The notes beneath the pieces are model-generated. The model saw only the letters and a program-made list of their open reading frames with translations, was not told where the DNA came from and did not search any database. Of a stretch of 62,926 nt of DNA, positions 8,278 to 17,948 are shown piece after piece. The position numbers and the translations under genes were made by a program. How positions within the stretch are numbered: position 1 is the stretch's first letter; the number at the start of each line of letters is the position of its first letter. Source of the DNA: Pirellulales bacterium. GTDB taxonomy: Bacteria > Planctomycetota > Planctomycetia > Pirellulales > JAEUIK01. The stretch covers positions 1-62,926 of the forward strand of contig JAIESQ010000065.1 of NCBI GenBank assembly GCA_019745975.1, given 5' to 3'.

Positions 8278-10647
8278 TTATACGAGACCCATGCGTTTGC
8301 GCAGCAGCCATTCGCCGCACAATAGCACCAGTAGGACGACCAGCACGGGCCAGCGGTTCCACAGCGAAATGGGGGGCAACGTGTCGATCGGCACCTGTTG
8401 CCCGGCAGGCAGCGCGCTCGCCAGCTCGCGCAGATTGGCCAACGTGTAAAGCCGCCCGCGCGTGGCGTCGGCAGCGCGTTCCAGCTCGGGGCGATCCATT
8501 TCGATTCGTTCGAATTCGCCCGGCGGCGCCACCACCTGAAAGTCGACGGCGGGCGCCCGGCCTTCGAAGGCCGGCGCGACGAGCCAGGCGTGGAAGCGAC
8601 CCTCAGGCGCCTGCGGCAGCAACCCTTCGAAGACCCCCTGGCTGGCGGCGTCGCGATGCAGCGTGACGCTGCGGCGCTCCTGGCCATCGCGTTCGACCAT
8701 CACGGCCACGCCGTCGTCGGCCGGCGGAGCCAGGCGCTCGTCGACGAACCGCACGCGCAGCCGCACCGGCTCGCCCCGGCGATACGATCGCCGATCGACC
8801 GACAGCTCGGCCGAGCGATCCTTGCCCAGCAGTTTCGAACGGCTCAAGTAGCGAATCGACTGGACCCAGTAGCGGGCGAAATACAAATCGCCCACCTGGT
8901 AGCGCCAGCGCCAAGTTTCGTCGATGGCGTGAAACAGCACCTTGCCGGCGCCCACATACTCGAGCGTGATCAACGGGGCGCGGTGCCCATCGGGCATGAC
9001 GCGCGTGGGGTGCTCGGCCAACACGCGGGCGGCGGGGCGCAGCCTGGTCGCTTCGCAGAACCAGTAGAGCGGCGGCAACTGGCTCCAAATGCGGCGCGTT
9101 TCGTCGGGCGTGTCTCCCAATTGAAACGCCGGGCAATCGAGCCCCAGCGCGGTGGGCACGACCTGGAACCCGTCGCGCCAGGGGCCGTTGTCGGCGGCGC
9201 GCGATTGCATGGGGACGAGCCGCGCTAGCGGCGTCCCCTGGAAAGCTTGCGGATTGAACTCGGGCCCGGCGACCATGATCACGCCGCCCCCTTTTTCCTC
9301 GACGAAGGCCGCGACATTCTCCAGCACGCCGCTGCTGAGATAGCCCGGGTTCACGTCGGCCAGCACGATCACGTCGTAGGCAAACAGCTCGTCGCGGCGG
9401 TGCGGCAGCAGCCGCAGCGCGGTCTTGTCGGCCGAAGCGTACTCGGGGTCGGAATCTTGCAGCACCGAGTGAAACTCGATGGTGCCGTCACGCTCGAGCA
9501 TCGTTTTGAGGTAGCGGAACTCGTAGTTCGGATACGCCTGCGCCAACAAGACGCGGATTTGCTCGCGGCGCACGCTCACCAGCCGCGTTTCGTGATTGTT
9601 GTCGTCGGTCGATTCCCCCTCTTGCGGCTCGATTTCGATCGTGTATTCGAACTCGCCGACTTCGGTCGGCCGGTAGGGAACGCGCACTTTCTGCGGCTGG
9701 TCGTCGGCCGCGACCTGCACGTCGATGCGGGCCAGCGGCTCCGATTCTCCCTTTTCGCGCAAGACGACCGGCACGCGCTGGCCGGCATAGCCCGAGCCGG
9801 CGAGCGTGAACTCGAACTGGACGATGTCGTCGACGAACACGACTTCGTCGACCAGGAGGTCGTGCAGTTCGAGGTCGCGGACGCGCTTTTCGTCCCCCAA
9901 CCCCACAACGAAGAACGGCACGCCGCGACGGCGCGCGTAGGCGGCCACATCGGCCAGCGGTTCTCCCTCGGTCGTGACGCCATCGGTCAGCAGCACCAGC
10001 GCGGCGGGAGGCGTGCCGCGCAAATCGGCCAGCACGCTTCGGACGCCGCGCCCCAGGGCCGTCGCCTCACCGGAGGGTGCCAGGTCGCGCAATTGCTGTT
10101 CTAGCGCCGCGCGCGAACCGGTTTGCAATCGCGCGGCGCCTGCCAGCAAATAGAGTCGCAGGTTGTAGTCGCGTTCGATCTTGCGCAACAGCGCCGCGTT
10201 GTCGCGCAAGAGCACGCTCTTGGCTACGTTCAAGCGCGTGGGCTCGTCGAAGCCGGCGGCCTTGGCTTGTTCGGCGGCTTTGTTGGCCAACGTTTCATCG
10301 CGATAGCGGTCGGCGACCCCCATGCTGCCCGAGTCGTCGACAATCACGGCCAGGTGCGGCAGGCCGGTTCGCTCGAGCGACAAGGTCAGGCCGGCGAGCA
10401 TCAAGAGCACGAGCGCGACGGCGGACAGCCGCAGCCCGATCAAGAGCATCTTGAGCCAGCGGCGTCCCGGCCCGGCGTCGTACTGATAAAGCGCCACAAC
10501 CCAGGCGATTGCTCCCAGCGTCAAGAGCAGCGTGAGCCAAGGGGCCAAGGGCCACGACGCCTGCAAGCGCCAGGCGGTCCCTTCGCCGGCGGCCGCCTGC
10601 TCGAGGCCGAGCAATCGTTCGAGCCATGCTGGCAGGGTCCCGGTCAT
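8278..10647 (-). CDS. VWA-domain membrane protein with GATase-like domain
   Basis: 789 aa from the ATG at 10647, which overlaps the preceding stop by 4 bp (ATGA); an in-frame start at 10671 exists but is less likely. Two membrane helices (about 37-55 and 66-88) precede a von Willebrand factor A domain whose MIDAS is AVIVDDSGSMG (DxSxS), spanning about 98-270. A beta-rich middle (about 270-370) follows, then a class I glutamine-amidotransferase-like fold (from YPNYEFRYLKTML through VIVLADVNP to GGVIMVAGPE) without an obvious catalytic Cys. The C-terminus is a final membrane helix (WPVLVVLLVLLCGEWLL) with a short basic tail. VWA proteins of this type bind metal through MIDAS and act in complexes with MoxR ATPases. 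Confidence 0.85.
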   Translation of the reverse strand: MTGTLPAWLERLLGLEQAAAGEGTAWRLQASWPLAPWLTLLLTLGAIAWVVALYQYDAGPGRRWLKMLLIGLRLSAVALVLLMLAGLTLSLERTGLPHLAVIVDDSGSMGVADRYRDETLANKAAEQAKAAGFDEPTRLNVAKSVLLRDNAALLRKIERDYNLRLYLLAGAARLQTGSRAALEQQLRDLAPSGEATALGRGVRSVLADLRGTPPAALVLLTDGVTTEGEPLADVAAYARRRGVPFFVVGLGDEKRVRDLELHDLLVDEVVFVDDIVQFEFTLAGSGYAGQRVPVVLREKGESEPLARIDVQVAADDQPQKVRVPYRPTEVGEFEYTIEIEPQEGESTDDNNHETRLVSVRREQIRVLLAQAYPNYEFRYLKTMLERDGTIEFHSVLQDSDPEYASADKTALRLLPHRRDELFAYDVIVLADVNPGYLSSGVLENVAAFVEEKGGGVIMVAGPEFNPQAFQGTPLARLVPMQSRAADNGPWRDGFQVVPTALGLDCPAFQLGDTPDETRRIWSQLPPLYWFCEATRLRPAARVLAEHPTRVMPDGHRAPLITLEYVGAGKVLFHAIDETWRWRYQVGDLYFARYWVQSIRYLSRSKLLGKDRSAELSVDRRSYRRGEPVRLRVRFVDERLAPPADDGVAVMVERDGQERRSVTLHRDAASQGVFEGLLPQAPEGRFHAWLVAPAFEGRAPAVDFQVVAPPGEFERIEMDRPELERAADATRGRLYTLANLRELASALPAGQQVPIDTLPPISLWNRWPVLVVLLVLLCGEWLLRKRMGLV

Positions 10648-12833
10648 CGGCGATACCTTCCCATGCGCCATGCCAAGAGCGGCTCGAACAACAAGAGTGA
10701 CAGCGCCGCGGCGATCAACCAGCCGTTGAGCCGGCCGCGACCACCCAGTTGAGGCGACACCCCGCCGAGGGCGTTTCGCCAGCTCGTCTGATGATGAAAT
10801 GCGATGCCGGGCCAGACCTCGCTGCGCAGTTCGTCGACCGACAGCGGCGTGAGATCGCTTTCGGCAGTGTTCGTGTTGACGGCGAACTGCTGCTCATTAC
10901 CTTGGGCGCCGAAGCGCACGGTGTAGATGCCACTTTGAAACGTGTCGTCGAACTGCCACAGACCGCTGCCAGCGGTTGTGGACGCCGACGCCGGCTCCCC
11001 CTGCGGAGGCGCGACAACGATGGGCAGCTCGGCGGCCGACGCGGGAGACTCGCCGGTTAGCGGCTGGCCGACTTCGATGTTTCGCTCCTCGAAGCGACCG
11101 CTGGCGGCCAGCGCCAACAACTCATGCACGAGCGGCACGAAGCTCGACCACATCGGCAACACCGTCCACGAGACATCGGCCGAGGTGGCCACGACGATCG
11201 AGCGGCCGTGGCCGATCGGCTCCTCGACAATCGCCGGGTCGCCACCCGCAAAACCAAGCGCCACCTTGGCCGGCGCGCCCTCGACCGGCGTGAGCTTTAA
11301 GTACTGCGAGATCGGCGTCGTCAACAGCCCCGACTGTTCCTGACCGCGAAACACCGAGATCAAACCGTGCTGATAATCCAACGGGTCGAAGCGATACTGT
11401 CCCGGCGCGGTTGCCGCCCCCACCAGCGCGGGCAACACGCGCGGCACGCCGCGCTCCTGGCCACCGAGGTAGCGGTTGTAGCTGTCGGCCCGCACCTGGT
11501 CGCCGAGAAAGAACACCAGCCCACCACCCTGCTCGACGTAGGCGTGCAGCAGCCGCGCTTCGGCGGCCGTGAATTGCGGCACGTTGCACAAGAAGATGGC
11601 GTCGTACTTCGGCAAGTCGAGCTCGCGCAAAGCGCCCTCGGTCACAACCTCGACGTGGACGGGTCGACCCTGCCCGGCGGACTGGGGCGCCAGCGCCACT
11701 TTGAGATAGTCGGTGGCCGAGCCGAATTGGCTACCGCCAGGGCGGCCGTCGACGCACAGCACGGCAAGCGTTTCTTTGACCGGCAGCGCCAGGAAGCGAT
11801 GATTGTCGCAGTCGAGCAGGTCGGCGTTGAGCCGCGCTTCGACCTGGTGCTCGCCGATGCCCTCGAAACGGAACGGAAACGACACGGCCGCTTCTTCTTG
11901 CGGGCGCAGATCGACGCGGCCCTCGGCCACGCGGCGGCCATCGACGAACAGCTCGATCAACTGCTGGGCCACTGCCTGACGTCCGAAATTGCGCACGGTG
12001 ACATCGGCCGACAACTCGCGTCCGGTCGTCGCGATGGCTTCGCTGGGGCGGATGCCGGTCACGGCCAGGTTTTCGGTTTCTCCGGCACCGAGATCGATCA
12101 CCGCCAGCGCCGCGCGCTGGCTGAGTCGGCGACTGCGCTCGCGAAACTCGGCGCCGGCCGCGCGATCGAGCTCGGGCAGCCAGCCGACGCGCTGCAAATC
12201 GGTCAGGAAGTAGATTTCGTGCCGACTGATGCGGGGCTGTTCTTGCCGGGCTTGCGCCAGCGCGTTTTCGATCGCGACGATTGTCGCCGGCAGGTCGGCC
12301 GAGCCGTGCGACACGGCTAGCCCCGAAATCTCGTCGATTAGCTCTTCGCCCGCGAACGCTGGCTTGCCGACAACGACGCGCGGCGGCGACCCCATCAAGA
12401 CCAGGCTGAACGCGTCGCCATGCGGGCTTTCATCGATGATTTGCGCGGCGACTTCCTTGGCGCGATCGAAGCGGCTGGCTTCGCCGGGACGGTAGGCCAT
12501 CGAGTACGAAGCATCGAGCACGAGCACTTTGTGCGTGCGCTCGCCGCCGACGAACGGCAGCCCGACGCGCTCCAGGTACGGCTCAGCCATCGCCAAGACG
12601 ACGCAGACGATAATCAGCGTGCGGACGGCCAAGAGCAGCCATTGTTCGAGGCGAATGCGCCGGCTGTTGTTGCGCAGCGCCACCAGCAGAAACTCGACGG
12701 CGGCCCAGGGGACCTCGCGATGTCGACGGCGATTCCACAGGTGAATCAGGATGGGCGCCGACGCGGCCGCCAGCCAGGCGAGCATCGCCGCCTGACCGAA
12801 ACCGAACGCCAGCGGAACCTGAATCGACTGCAT
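10644..12833 (-). CDS. BatA-type VWA membrane protein (aerotolerance-like)
   Basis: 729 aa from the ATG at 12833; a TTG at 12863 would extend it by 10 residues. The N-terminus carries the BatA signature: membrane helix, then HLWNRRRHREVPWAAVEFLLVAL, RRIRLEQWLLLAVRTLIIVCVVLAMAEPYL. A VWA domain follows with a degenerate MIDAS, VLDASYSMAY. The middle part has a GATase-like segment (KYDAIFLCNVPQFTAAEARLLHAYVEQGGGLVFFLG), and the C-terminus ends in a membrane helix (LNGWLIAAALSLLLFEPLLAW) and a basic tail. In other bacteria Bat proteins work with MoxR and DUF58 proteins in envelope stress tolerance. Here the gene overlaps the second VWA gene by 4 bp. Confidence 0.87.
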   Translation of the reverse strand: MQSIQVPLAFGFGQAAMLAWLAAASAPILIHLWNRRRHREVPWAAVEFLLVALRNNSRRIRLEQWLLLAVRTLIIVCVVLAMAEPYLERVGLPFVGGERTHKVLVLDASYSMAYRPGEASRFDRAKEVAAQIIDESPHGDAFSLVLMGSPPRVVVGKPAFAGEELIDEISGLAVSHGSADLPATIVAIENALAQARQEQPRISRHEIYFLTDLQRVGWLPELDRAAGAEFRERSRRLSQRAALAVIDLGAGETENLAVTGIRPSEAIATTGRELSADVTVRNFGRQAVAQQLIELFVDGRRVAEGRVDLRPQEEAAVSFPFRFEGIGEHQVEARLNADLLDCDNHRFLALPVKETLAVLCVDGRPGGSQFGSATDYLKVALAPQSAGQGRPVHVEVVTEGALRELDLPKYDAIFLCNVPQFTAAEARLLHAYVEQGGGLVFFLGDQVRADSYNRYLGGQERGVPRVLPALVGAATAPGQYRFDPLDYQHGLISVFRGQEQSGLLTTPISQYLKLTPVEGAPAKVALGFAGGDPAIVEEPIGHGRSIVVATSADVSWTVLPMWSSFVPLVHELLALAASGRFEERNIEVGQPLTGESPASAAELPIVVAPPQGEPASASTTAGSGLWQFDDTFQSGIYTVRFGAQGNEQQFAVNTNTAESDLTPLSVDELRSEVWPGIAFHHQTSWRNALGGVSPQLGGRGRLNGWLIAAALSLLLFEPLLAWRMGRYRR

Positions 12834-12866
12834 GACAACTCGCCGCGAGGGCTCCTCAGTCAACGA

Positions 12867-13769
12867 TCATTTGATTCTGGCCGCACGAGCAGCCAGGTAC
12901 CCGGCTAACACGCGATCGAGCGATTCATCGGTGCGCAAACGCAAGTAGTCGAAGTGCTGATCGCGACAGCCGGCCTCGAGCGCTTTGGTGAATTGACCGA
13001 ACTCCTGCAGGTATGCCCGCCGCAGCGACACGGGATCGGTGAGGAGGTCGGGCAAACCTTCGAGTCCTTTGAAGAGCGTCGGCCGATCAAACGGAAACTC
13101 GATCTCGGCTGGATCGAGAATGTGCAGCACGATGACCTCGTGGCGACGATGCCGGAAGTGCTTGAGCCCGGCGAGCACCGAGCGGACGTCGTCGAACATG
13201 TCGCTGAGGATGACCACGACGCCGCGCTTCTTGAGCCGCTCGGCCAGGTCGTGCAAGAGCGGGCCGACCGATGTCTTGCGGCGCGCGGGAGATTCCTCGA
13301 GCACGTGCAGCACTTGCTTGAGGTGCGACGGATGGCTGCTGGGTCGCACCATCGTGCGCAGGCGATCGTCGAACGTCAGCAGGCCGATGCTGTCCTGCTG
13401 CTGCAGCACCAGATAGGCCAGGGCCGCGGCTGCCGTCTTGGCGTATTCGAGCTTCGACCAGGGGGCCGCCGCGCTCTGGTAGGCCATGCTCTCGCTGGTG
13501 TCCAAGAGCAGGTAGCCGACGAGGTTCGTCTCGGCTTCGTACTGCTTGAGATAGAACTTGTCGGTCTTGCCGAAGACCTTCCAATCGAGATAGCGCAGGT
13601 CGTCGCCGGGCGCATACTCGCGATGCTCGGCGAACTCGATCGAGAAGCCGTGATACGGGCTCGCGTGCATGCCCGACACATAGCCCTCGACGATATGCCG
13701 GGCGCGCAGCTCCAGACCCTGGATGCTAGCCAGCGTCTGCGGATCGAAATACTTCGGGTAGGCTTCCAC
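12867..13769 (-). CDS. DUF58 domain-containing protein
   Basis: 300 aa with a GTG start. The DUF58 signature is intact: IEFAEHREYAPGDDLRYLDWKVFGKTDKFYLKQYEAETN, followed by a VWA-like fold with the MIDAS-type motif LLLDTSESMAY. No membrane segment is present, unlike many DUF58 proteins, so this is probably the cytoplasmic short form. DUF58 genes nearly always follow moxR. Here the start overlaps the end of moxR by 44 bp, indicating translational coupling. Confidence 0.92.
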   Translation of the reverse strand: MEAYPKYFDPQTLASIQGLELRARHIVEGYVSGMHASPYHGFSIEFAEHREYAPGDDLRYLDWKVFGKTDKFYLKQYEAETNLVGYLLLDTSESMAYQSAAAPWSKLEYAKTAAAALAYLVLQQQDSIGLLTFDDRLRTMVRPSSHPSHLKQVLHVLEESPARRKTSVGPLLHDLAERLKKRGVVVILSDMFDDVRSVLAGLKHFRHRRHEVIVLHILDPAEIEFPFDRPTLFKGLEGLPDLLTDPVSLRRAYLQEFGQFTKALEAGCRDQHFDYLRLRTDESLDRVLAGYLAARAARIK

Positions 13770-14802
13770 GACTGGCGGACTCTTGCTCCTCGGCGGGGAT
13801 CACTTCGATCAGGCGGCGGACGATCTCGTCGGGGCGGACCCCTTCGGCCTCGGCATTGAAATTCGTGAGAATGCGGTGTCGCAGTACCGGGGCCGCCACC
13901 TTGCGCACGTCCTCGCAGGTGGCGAAAAACCGCCCGTGCAACACGGCCCGCGCCTTAGCCCCCAGCACCAGATACTGGCTCGCCCGCGGCCCGGCCCCCC
14001 AGCTCACGAATTCCTGAATAAAGTCGGGCACTTCGCCCTTCTCCTTGCGCGTGAGCCGCGTGAATTGCAGCGCATAGCGCACGACGTGATCGGCGACGGG
14101 GACGCGCCGCACGATGTGCTGCAGCGCCATTATCTCCTCGCCTGAAAGCGTCGCCATGATTCGCCCGAGGGCGTCGGTGGTCGTGCGGCGCACGATCTCG
14201 AACTCTTCGTCCTCGTCGGGATAGTCGACAAAGATATTGAACATGAAGCGATCGAGCTGGGCCTCGGGGAGCGGATAGGTCCCTTCTTGCTCGATGGGGT
14301 TCTGCGTCGCCAGCACGAAGAACGGTTCTGGCAAGCGATGCCGGTTGCCGCCGACCGTGACCTGGTGTTCTTGCATGGCCTCGAGCAGCGCCGCCTGCGT
14401 CTTGGGAGGCGTGCGGTTGATCTCGTCGGCGAGGATCACGTTGGCGAAGATCGGACCCTGCAAGAAGCGGAATGTCCGCTGGCCCGACGCTTTGTCCTCC
14501 TGAATCACTTCGGTGCCGGTGATGTCGGCGGGCATCAGGTCGGGCGTGAATTGAATGCGATTGAATTTCAGCGACAGCGAATCGGCCAGCGAGCGGATCA
14601 TCAGCGTCTTGGCCAGCCCCGGCACGCCGACCAATAGGCCATGCCCGCGGGCGAAGAGCGCGATCAATAGTTCTTCGACGACGGCGCGCTGGCCGACGAT
14701 CACTTTGCCAAGCTCGCTGGTGATCCGTTGACAAGCGGCGTGCAGCCGTTCGACGGCTTGGATGTCGTCCTGGGGCGCACCGTGTTCCGAGGTGTTTTCC
14801 AT
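13726..14802 (-). CDS. MoxR-family AAA+ ATPase
   Basis: 358 aa, ATG start. The Walker A motif is GVPGLAKT (about 59-66), Walker B is VILADEINRTPPKTQAALLEAM, followed by sensor 1 VLATQNPIEQEGTYPLPEAQLDRF and the C-terminal lid (ASQYLVLGAKARAVLHGR). MoxR ATPases act as chaperones that insert metals or mature VWA-domain partners; here three VWA-fold genes follow directly. It starts 14 bp after the PQQ-repeat gene. A cytoplasmic location is expected. Confidence 0.95.
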   Translation of the reverse strand: MENTSEHGAPQDDIQAVERLHAACQRITSELGKVIVGQRAVVEELLIALFARGHGLLVGVPGLAKTLMIRSLADSLSLKFNRIQFTPDLMPADITGTEVIQEDKASGQRTFRFLQGPIFANVILADEINRTPPKTQAALLEAMQEHQVTVGGNRHRLPEPFFVLATQNPIEQEGTYPLPEAQLDRFMFNIFVDYPDEDEEFEIVRRTTTDALGRIMATLSGEEIMALQHIVRRVPVADHVVRYALQFTRLTRKEKGEVPDFIQEFVSWGAGPRASQYLVLGAKARAVLHGRFFATCEDVRKVAAPVLRHRILTNFNAEAEGVRPDEIVRRLIEVIPAEEQESASRGSLPEVFRSADAG

Positions 14803-14816
14803 GCGGGTCTCAACAA

Positions 14817-17093
14817 CTATCGAGGCTGGGAAGGCGTGGCCGCGGCGGCGCCGCCCGGACGAGGTACATGGCTGAACTGACCGAAGGCCAACAGGCGATC
14901 GGCCGCGGCAACCAGCAGTCGCTCGTGCGTCACCAGCAGGTTGCCGCCGGTGCCGTGTTCGTCGCGCTGCCGCAGATCGATTTTACGCAGCAGTTCAGCC
15001 GTCTGCTGCGAGAAGACGTACACGCCGTCGCGCGTCGGCCAGTAGACGACGTCGTCGGCCAGCACGCCGCGGCCGTAGCCTTTGGGTTCGGGACCGTCGG
15101 GCCAGTAACGAACGAGCTTACCGCTTTCGACGTTGATCCAATAAATGCGGTCGCCGCTGGCCAGCAGGTGGCCGCCGCCGACTCCCAATAGATGGAGCGC
15201 GTCGGGGGCGTAGCGCGTTTCCCACTGCAACTCGCCCGTCGCCGCGTCGAGCGCCAAAATGCGCTCGGTGTCTGAGGGCGCGACAAATACTCTTCCCTGC
15301 TGATAGATGCAAGGAGTGAGGTCGCGGTGGAAGTGAGCCAGCGGCTGATTCAAGTCGCCGGTTTGCGGCTGACGATACACGTGAATCCAGCGGACCTGTC
15401 CGTCGGCGGCGGCGATGGCAGCGATCGCGCCCAAGTTGGAATTGAAGTACAGCACTCCTTCGTGCAGCGTGAGCAGGTTGGAGGTGGTCTCGTCGACCTG
15501 GCCGGGGGCGAGCGTATCAGCGCCGGCGATCTCGCGCACCCAACGGCGGCGTCCGCTCGCCAACTCGTAGGCGGCCACGAGCGCGTGCGGCCGGGCTTCG
15601 CCGCCGCGCCGCTGCGCCACGTAGACGCACTCGTCGTCGGCAACCGGAGTCCCCTCGAACGACCACTTTTCGTCGCGCTCGGGCGCGATCTTCCAGTGCA
15701 ATCGGCCTTGCGCCGCCAGATCGAGGCACACCAGGTAACCGGGCTTGTCTCCCAGCCCGCCTTGATTGACGCTCGACGTGACCGGCGAGCCCATCCGCGC
15801 GAGCAAGTACTGCCCGGCGACCGTGAGGGTATAGCGCGGCACGCCGAACCCGCCGCGCTGCGGCGCGCGCGGAGAGAGTCCCTCGTCGCTATCGCGAAAC
15901 ACGGTGGGCGAGGTCTGGCCCCAAGCGGGCCGGCCCGTGCGCACGTCGTAGGCGCGGACTTCGTCGCGCGTGTTCAAGAACATCAAGTTGCCGACCACGA
16001 CGGGATGATGGCTCAACAGCAGCGGGCTCTTCTTGGCGAGCGGACCATCGCCATACCGCCGCCAGGGGGTGATTTGCGGATAAGCGTAGGGTGGATCGTC
16101 GGCCACGACTTCCGGGAGGGTGATTTCCCAGTCTTTGGCCCCGACATCGACGGACTTCGGCAGCCGCTTGGCGCGCTGGTTCGAGCCGGCGAAGGTTGGC
16201 CAGTTATCGTCGGCCGCCGGTTGTTGCCATTGCCGGCTGGCTTCGACCTGCGAGGCCAACACCGGCCCCAGCTTGACGCGTCGGCCCCCTAGTTGCCCTT
16301 CCGCGGCCGGATGCAAGCGCTGGAAATCGGCCAGTTCCCGCTCGGCTCGGCTCGTCGAGCCTTCGAGCACCGAAACTAACACAAGCCGCGCGTTGACTTC
16401 GGCCGCGGGAAACTCGCTGTCGGGGTAGACCAGCCGCGTGCTCGCCAGGTCGGCAGCTTCGGTCGCGGCCCCGACGCGCGCGGCGGTCGGCAAAAGCGCC
16501 TGCCACGCCAGGCGCGCCGCTCCGTAGCACCCTTGCTCGAGCGACAACTCGCCTAGAGTCCAGAGGGCGTCGTCGCCCCAACTGCTGGCGAAGAACTCGT
16601 CGACCACTGCCTGTAGTTTGGCGACGTCGCGCCCCGCCAGGCCGTCGCGATAGGCGGCCTCCGCCTGGGCGTCGACTCGCTGGCGATACAACGCACGAAC
16701 TTCCAGGGGCAACTCCACGCGACGCGCGTGACAATACTCCCGCAAACTGACGTAACGCCGGGGGCTGGCCAGCACGACTTTGTCGCCGTAGTCGTGCGAC
16801 AGGGTCGTCAGCACATCGAGCGCGTCTTCCCACTGCTGGGCCTTGGCGTATTCCTTGAACTGCTCTTCGAGCGTGCGGGCCTTGTGATCGGGCGTGTCGA
16901 GATGGACCGAGTCGGAAAGTTCGAACCGGCTGGTATAGCCGAAGGGCATCGCACCCTGGCCGAACTGTGCCCGCGCGTGCGACCCAACCACCACAGCCAG
17001 CGCGAGCGCCGCACAGCCGGCGGACAGTCTCGATCGGAACGAGAGCCGGGTGTACCACCCCCTGGGCCGTGCTGAGCGGCTGACAGGGGCCAT
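14817..17093 (-). CDS. Secreted PQQ-like beta-propeller repeat protein
   Basis: 758 aa from the ATG at 17093. This start places a signal peptide (basic n-region, then AGCAALALAVVVGSHARAQ) at the N-terminus; the longer reading frame to 17219 adds 42 residues of unlikely sequence. Residues about 60-280 are helical and TPR-like (LEEQFKEYAKAQQWEDALDVL, DDALWTLGELSLEQGCYGAARLAW). From about 300 the chain has PQQ/quinoprotein-type blades: NLMFLNTRDEVRAYDVRTGRPAW, YLVCLDLAAQGRLHWKI, GVLYFNSNLGAIAAIAAADGQVRWIH, RILALDAATGELQWE. No PQQ ligands can be assigned, so it is probably a scaffold. It is the first gene of the MoxR-VWA array. Confidence 0.85.
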   Translation of the reverse strand: MAPVSRSARPRGWYTRLSFRSRLSAGCAALALAVVVGSHARAQFGQGAMPFGYTSRFELSDSVHLDTPDHKARTLEEQFKEYAKAQQWEDALDVLTTLSHDYGDKVVLASPRRYVSLREYCHARRVELPLEVRALYRQRVDAQAEAAYRDGLAGRDVAKLQAVVDEFFASSWGDDALWTLGELSLEQGCYGAARLAWQALLPTAARVGAATEAADLASTRLVYPDSEFPAAEVNARLVLVSVLEGSTSRAERELADFQRLHPAAEGQLGGRRVKLGPVLASQVEASRQWQQPAADDNWPTFAGSNQRAKRLPKSVDVGAKDWEITLPEVVADDPPYAYPQITPWRRYGDGPLAKKSPLLLSHHPVVVGNLMFLNTRDEVRAYDVRTGRPAWGQTSPTVFRDSDEGLSPRAPQRGGFGVPRYTLTVAGQYLLARMGSPVTSSVNQGGLGDKPGYLVCLDLAAQGRLHWKIAPERDEKWSFEGTPVADDECVYVAQRRGGEARPHALVAAYELASGRRRWVREIAGADTLAPGQVDETTSNLLTLHEGVLYFNSNLGAIAAIAAADGQVRWIHVYRQPQTGDLNQPLAHFHRDLTPCIYQQGRVFVAPSDTERILALDAATGELQWETRYAPDALHLLGVGGGHLLASGDRIYWINVESGKLVRYWPDGPEPKGYGRGVLADDVVYWPTRDGVYVFSQQTAELLRKIDLRQRDEHGTGGNLLVTHERLLVAAADRLLAFGQFSHVPRPGGAAAATPSQPR

Positions 17094-17415
17094 GCGGTAC
17101 ACCCTTTCCGTGGCGCTTAGATAATTGTTCGATGTGCTGTTGCGACGCCGGCTGGCGGACATCGGTTCCCCAGCACATCCTATGCCGGCCATTCGTCGCG
17201 GTGCGTAGCGTCCGGCCAAGCCTGGCGCCTGTGGCCGGAGGGCAGTTGTCGAGTGCTGTTAAATCCCTTCGAGCTATAACCTAACAACGAAAACAACCCG
17301 CGGTGATTTGGCGCCATGGGCCACGCTTCAGTATAGGGATGCCCACAAACCGGGGAAAGAACAGAATGGCCACCCCCCGAGTGGGCGGTGATAGCAGACT
17401 GGCGCGCTGCTTTGT
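17094..17415. other. Intergenic leader of the MoxR-VWA array
   Basis: 322 bp without a supported gene. It separates the 3' end of the 145-aa hypothetical gene from the PQQ-repeat gene and must hold the promoter of the minus-strand array unless transcription reads through from upstream. AT-richer sequence lies around 17260-17300 (AAATCCC...TATAACCTAACAACGAAAACAA on the plus strand, read in reverse by the array). No confident -35/-10 pair can be assigned. Confidence 0.3.
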
Positions 17416-17853
17416 TTAGGGGCACTCACCTGCCCAAGCCCGAAACACCGGCTCCGCAAGCCAAACTCCTTCGCGACGCAGATGGAAGGCGATCGGCATG
17501 GACGGCCAACCAAGCGGCACCAGCAACTGATCGAACTGGGTTTGCGGACAGTTGCCCGCCAGATCGACATACACGAGCCGCCCTGCTCGATCGTAGAGAT
17601 TGCCGTCGACTTGCCAGCGGCCGCATTTATCGTCGCCGGTCCAGACGAACGAACCGTCGGGCTCGACGAACATCCGCGGCAGGGCCGCCAGTTTGTCGGC
17701 TGCTTCTTCGAAAGTGACTTCGAAGGGGAGGGCCTGCGACGCATCCGGCACGGCGAGCGTTTCGACGACACGACCGGCGAGCGTCATCGTCTGGCCTGAC
17801 CGTGCATCGGCCGGCCGCACGTGCAGCGAGATGTCGAAGCGATAGCGCGCCAT
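17416..17853 (-). CDS. Hypothetical protein, 145 aa
   Basis: No family recognised. The composition is that of a compact cytoplasmic beta-rich protein (SLHVRPADARSGQTMTLAGRVV, LPRMFVEPDGSFVWTGDDKCGRWQVDGNLYDRAGRLVYVDLAGNCP). Two cysteines occur in the middle and one near the end (AGECP). There is no signal peptide. The motif of a dimensionless DGSFVWTG strand followed by W-x-V-x-G-N-L-Y-D looks conserved rather than random. It lies just downstream of cutA on the same strand, separated by the second copy of the 73-bp inverted repeat, and may share its transcript. Confidence 0.65.
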   Translation of the reverse strand: MARYRFDISLHVRPADARSGQTMTLAGRVVETLAVPDASQALPFEVTFEEAADKLAALPRMFVEPDGSFVWTGDDKCGRWQVDGNLYDRAGRLVYVDLAGNCPQTQFDQLLVPLGWPSMPIAFHLRREGVWLAEPVFRAWAGECP

Positions 17854-17862
17854 GTCGTCAAT

Positions 17863-17935
17863 GGGGACGGGAGTCGTTTCTGGGCATCGACAATTTCAAG
17901 TGTGCAGGCTGCGACCAGAAACGACTCCCGTCCCC
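17863..17935. repeat. 73-bp inverted repeat, copy 2 (21-bp arms, 31-nt loop)
   Basis: The arms at 17863-17883 and 17915-17935 are identical to those of the copy at 1164-1236 and perfectly complementary to each other. The 31-nt loop has the same length but a different sequence. This copy starts 13 bp beyond the stop of cutA (minus strand) and ends 9 bp before the start of the 145-aa gene. Position and symmetry fit an RNA 3'-end structure or a MITE/REP-like element. Confidence 0.85.
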
Positions 17936-17948
17936 TTGCGTGCGCCGA

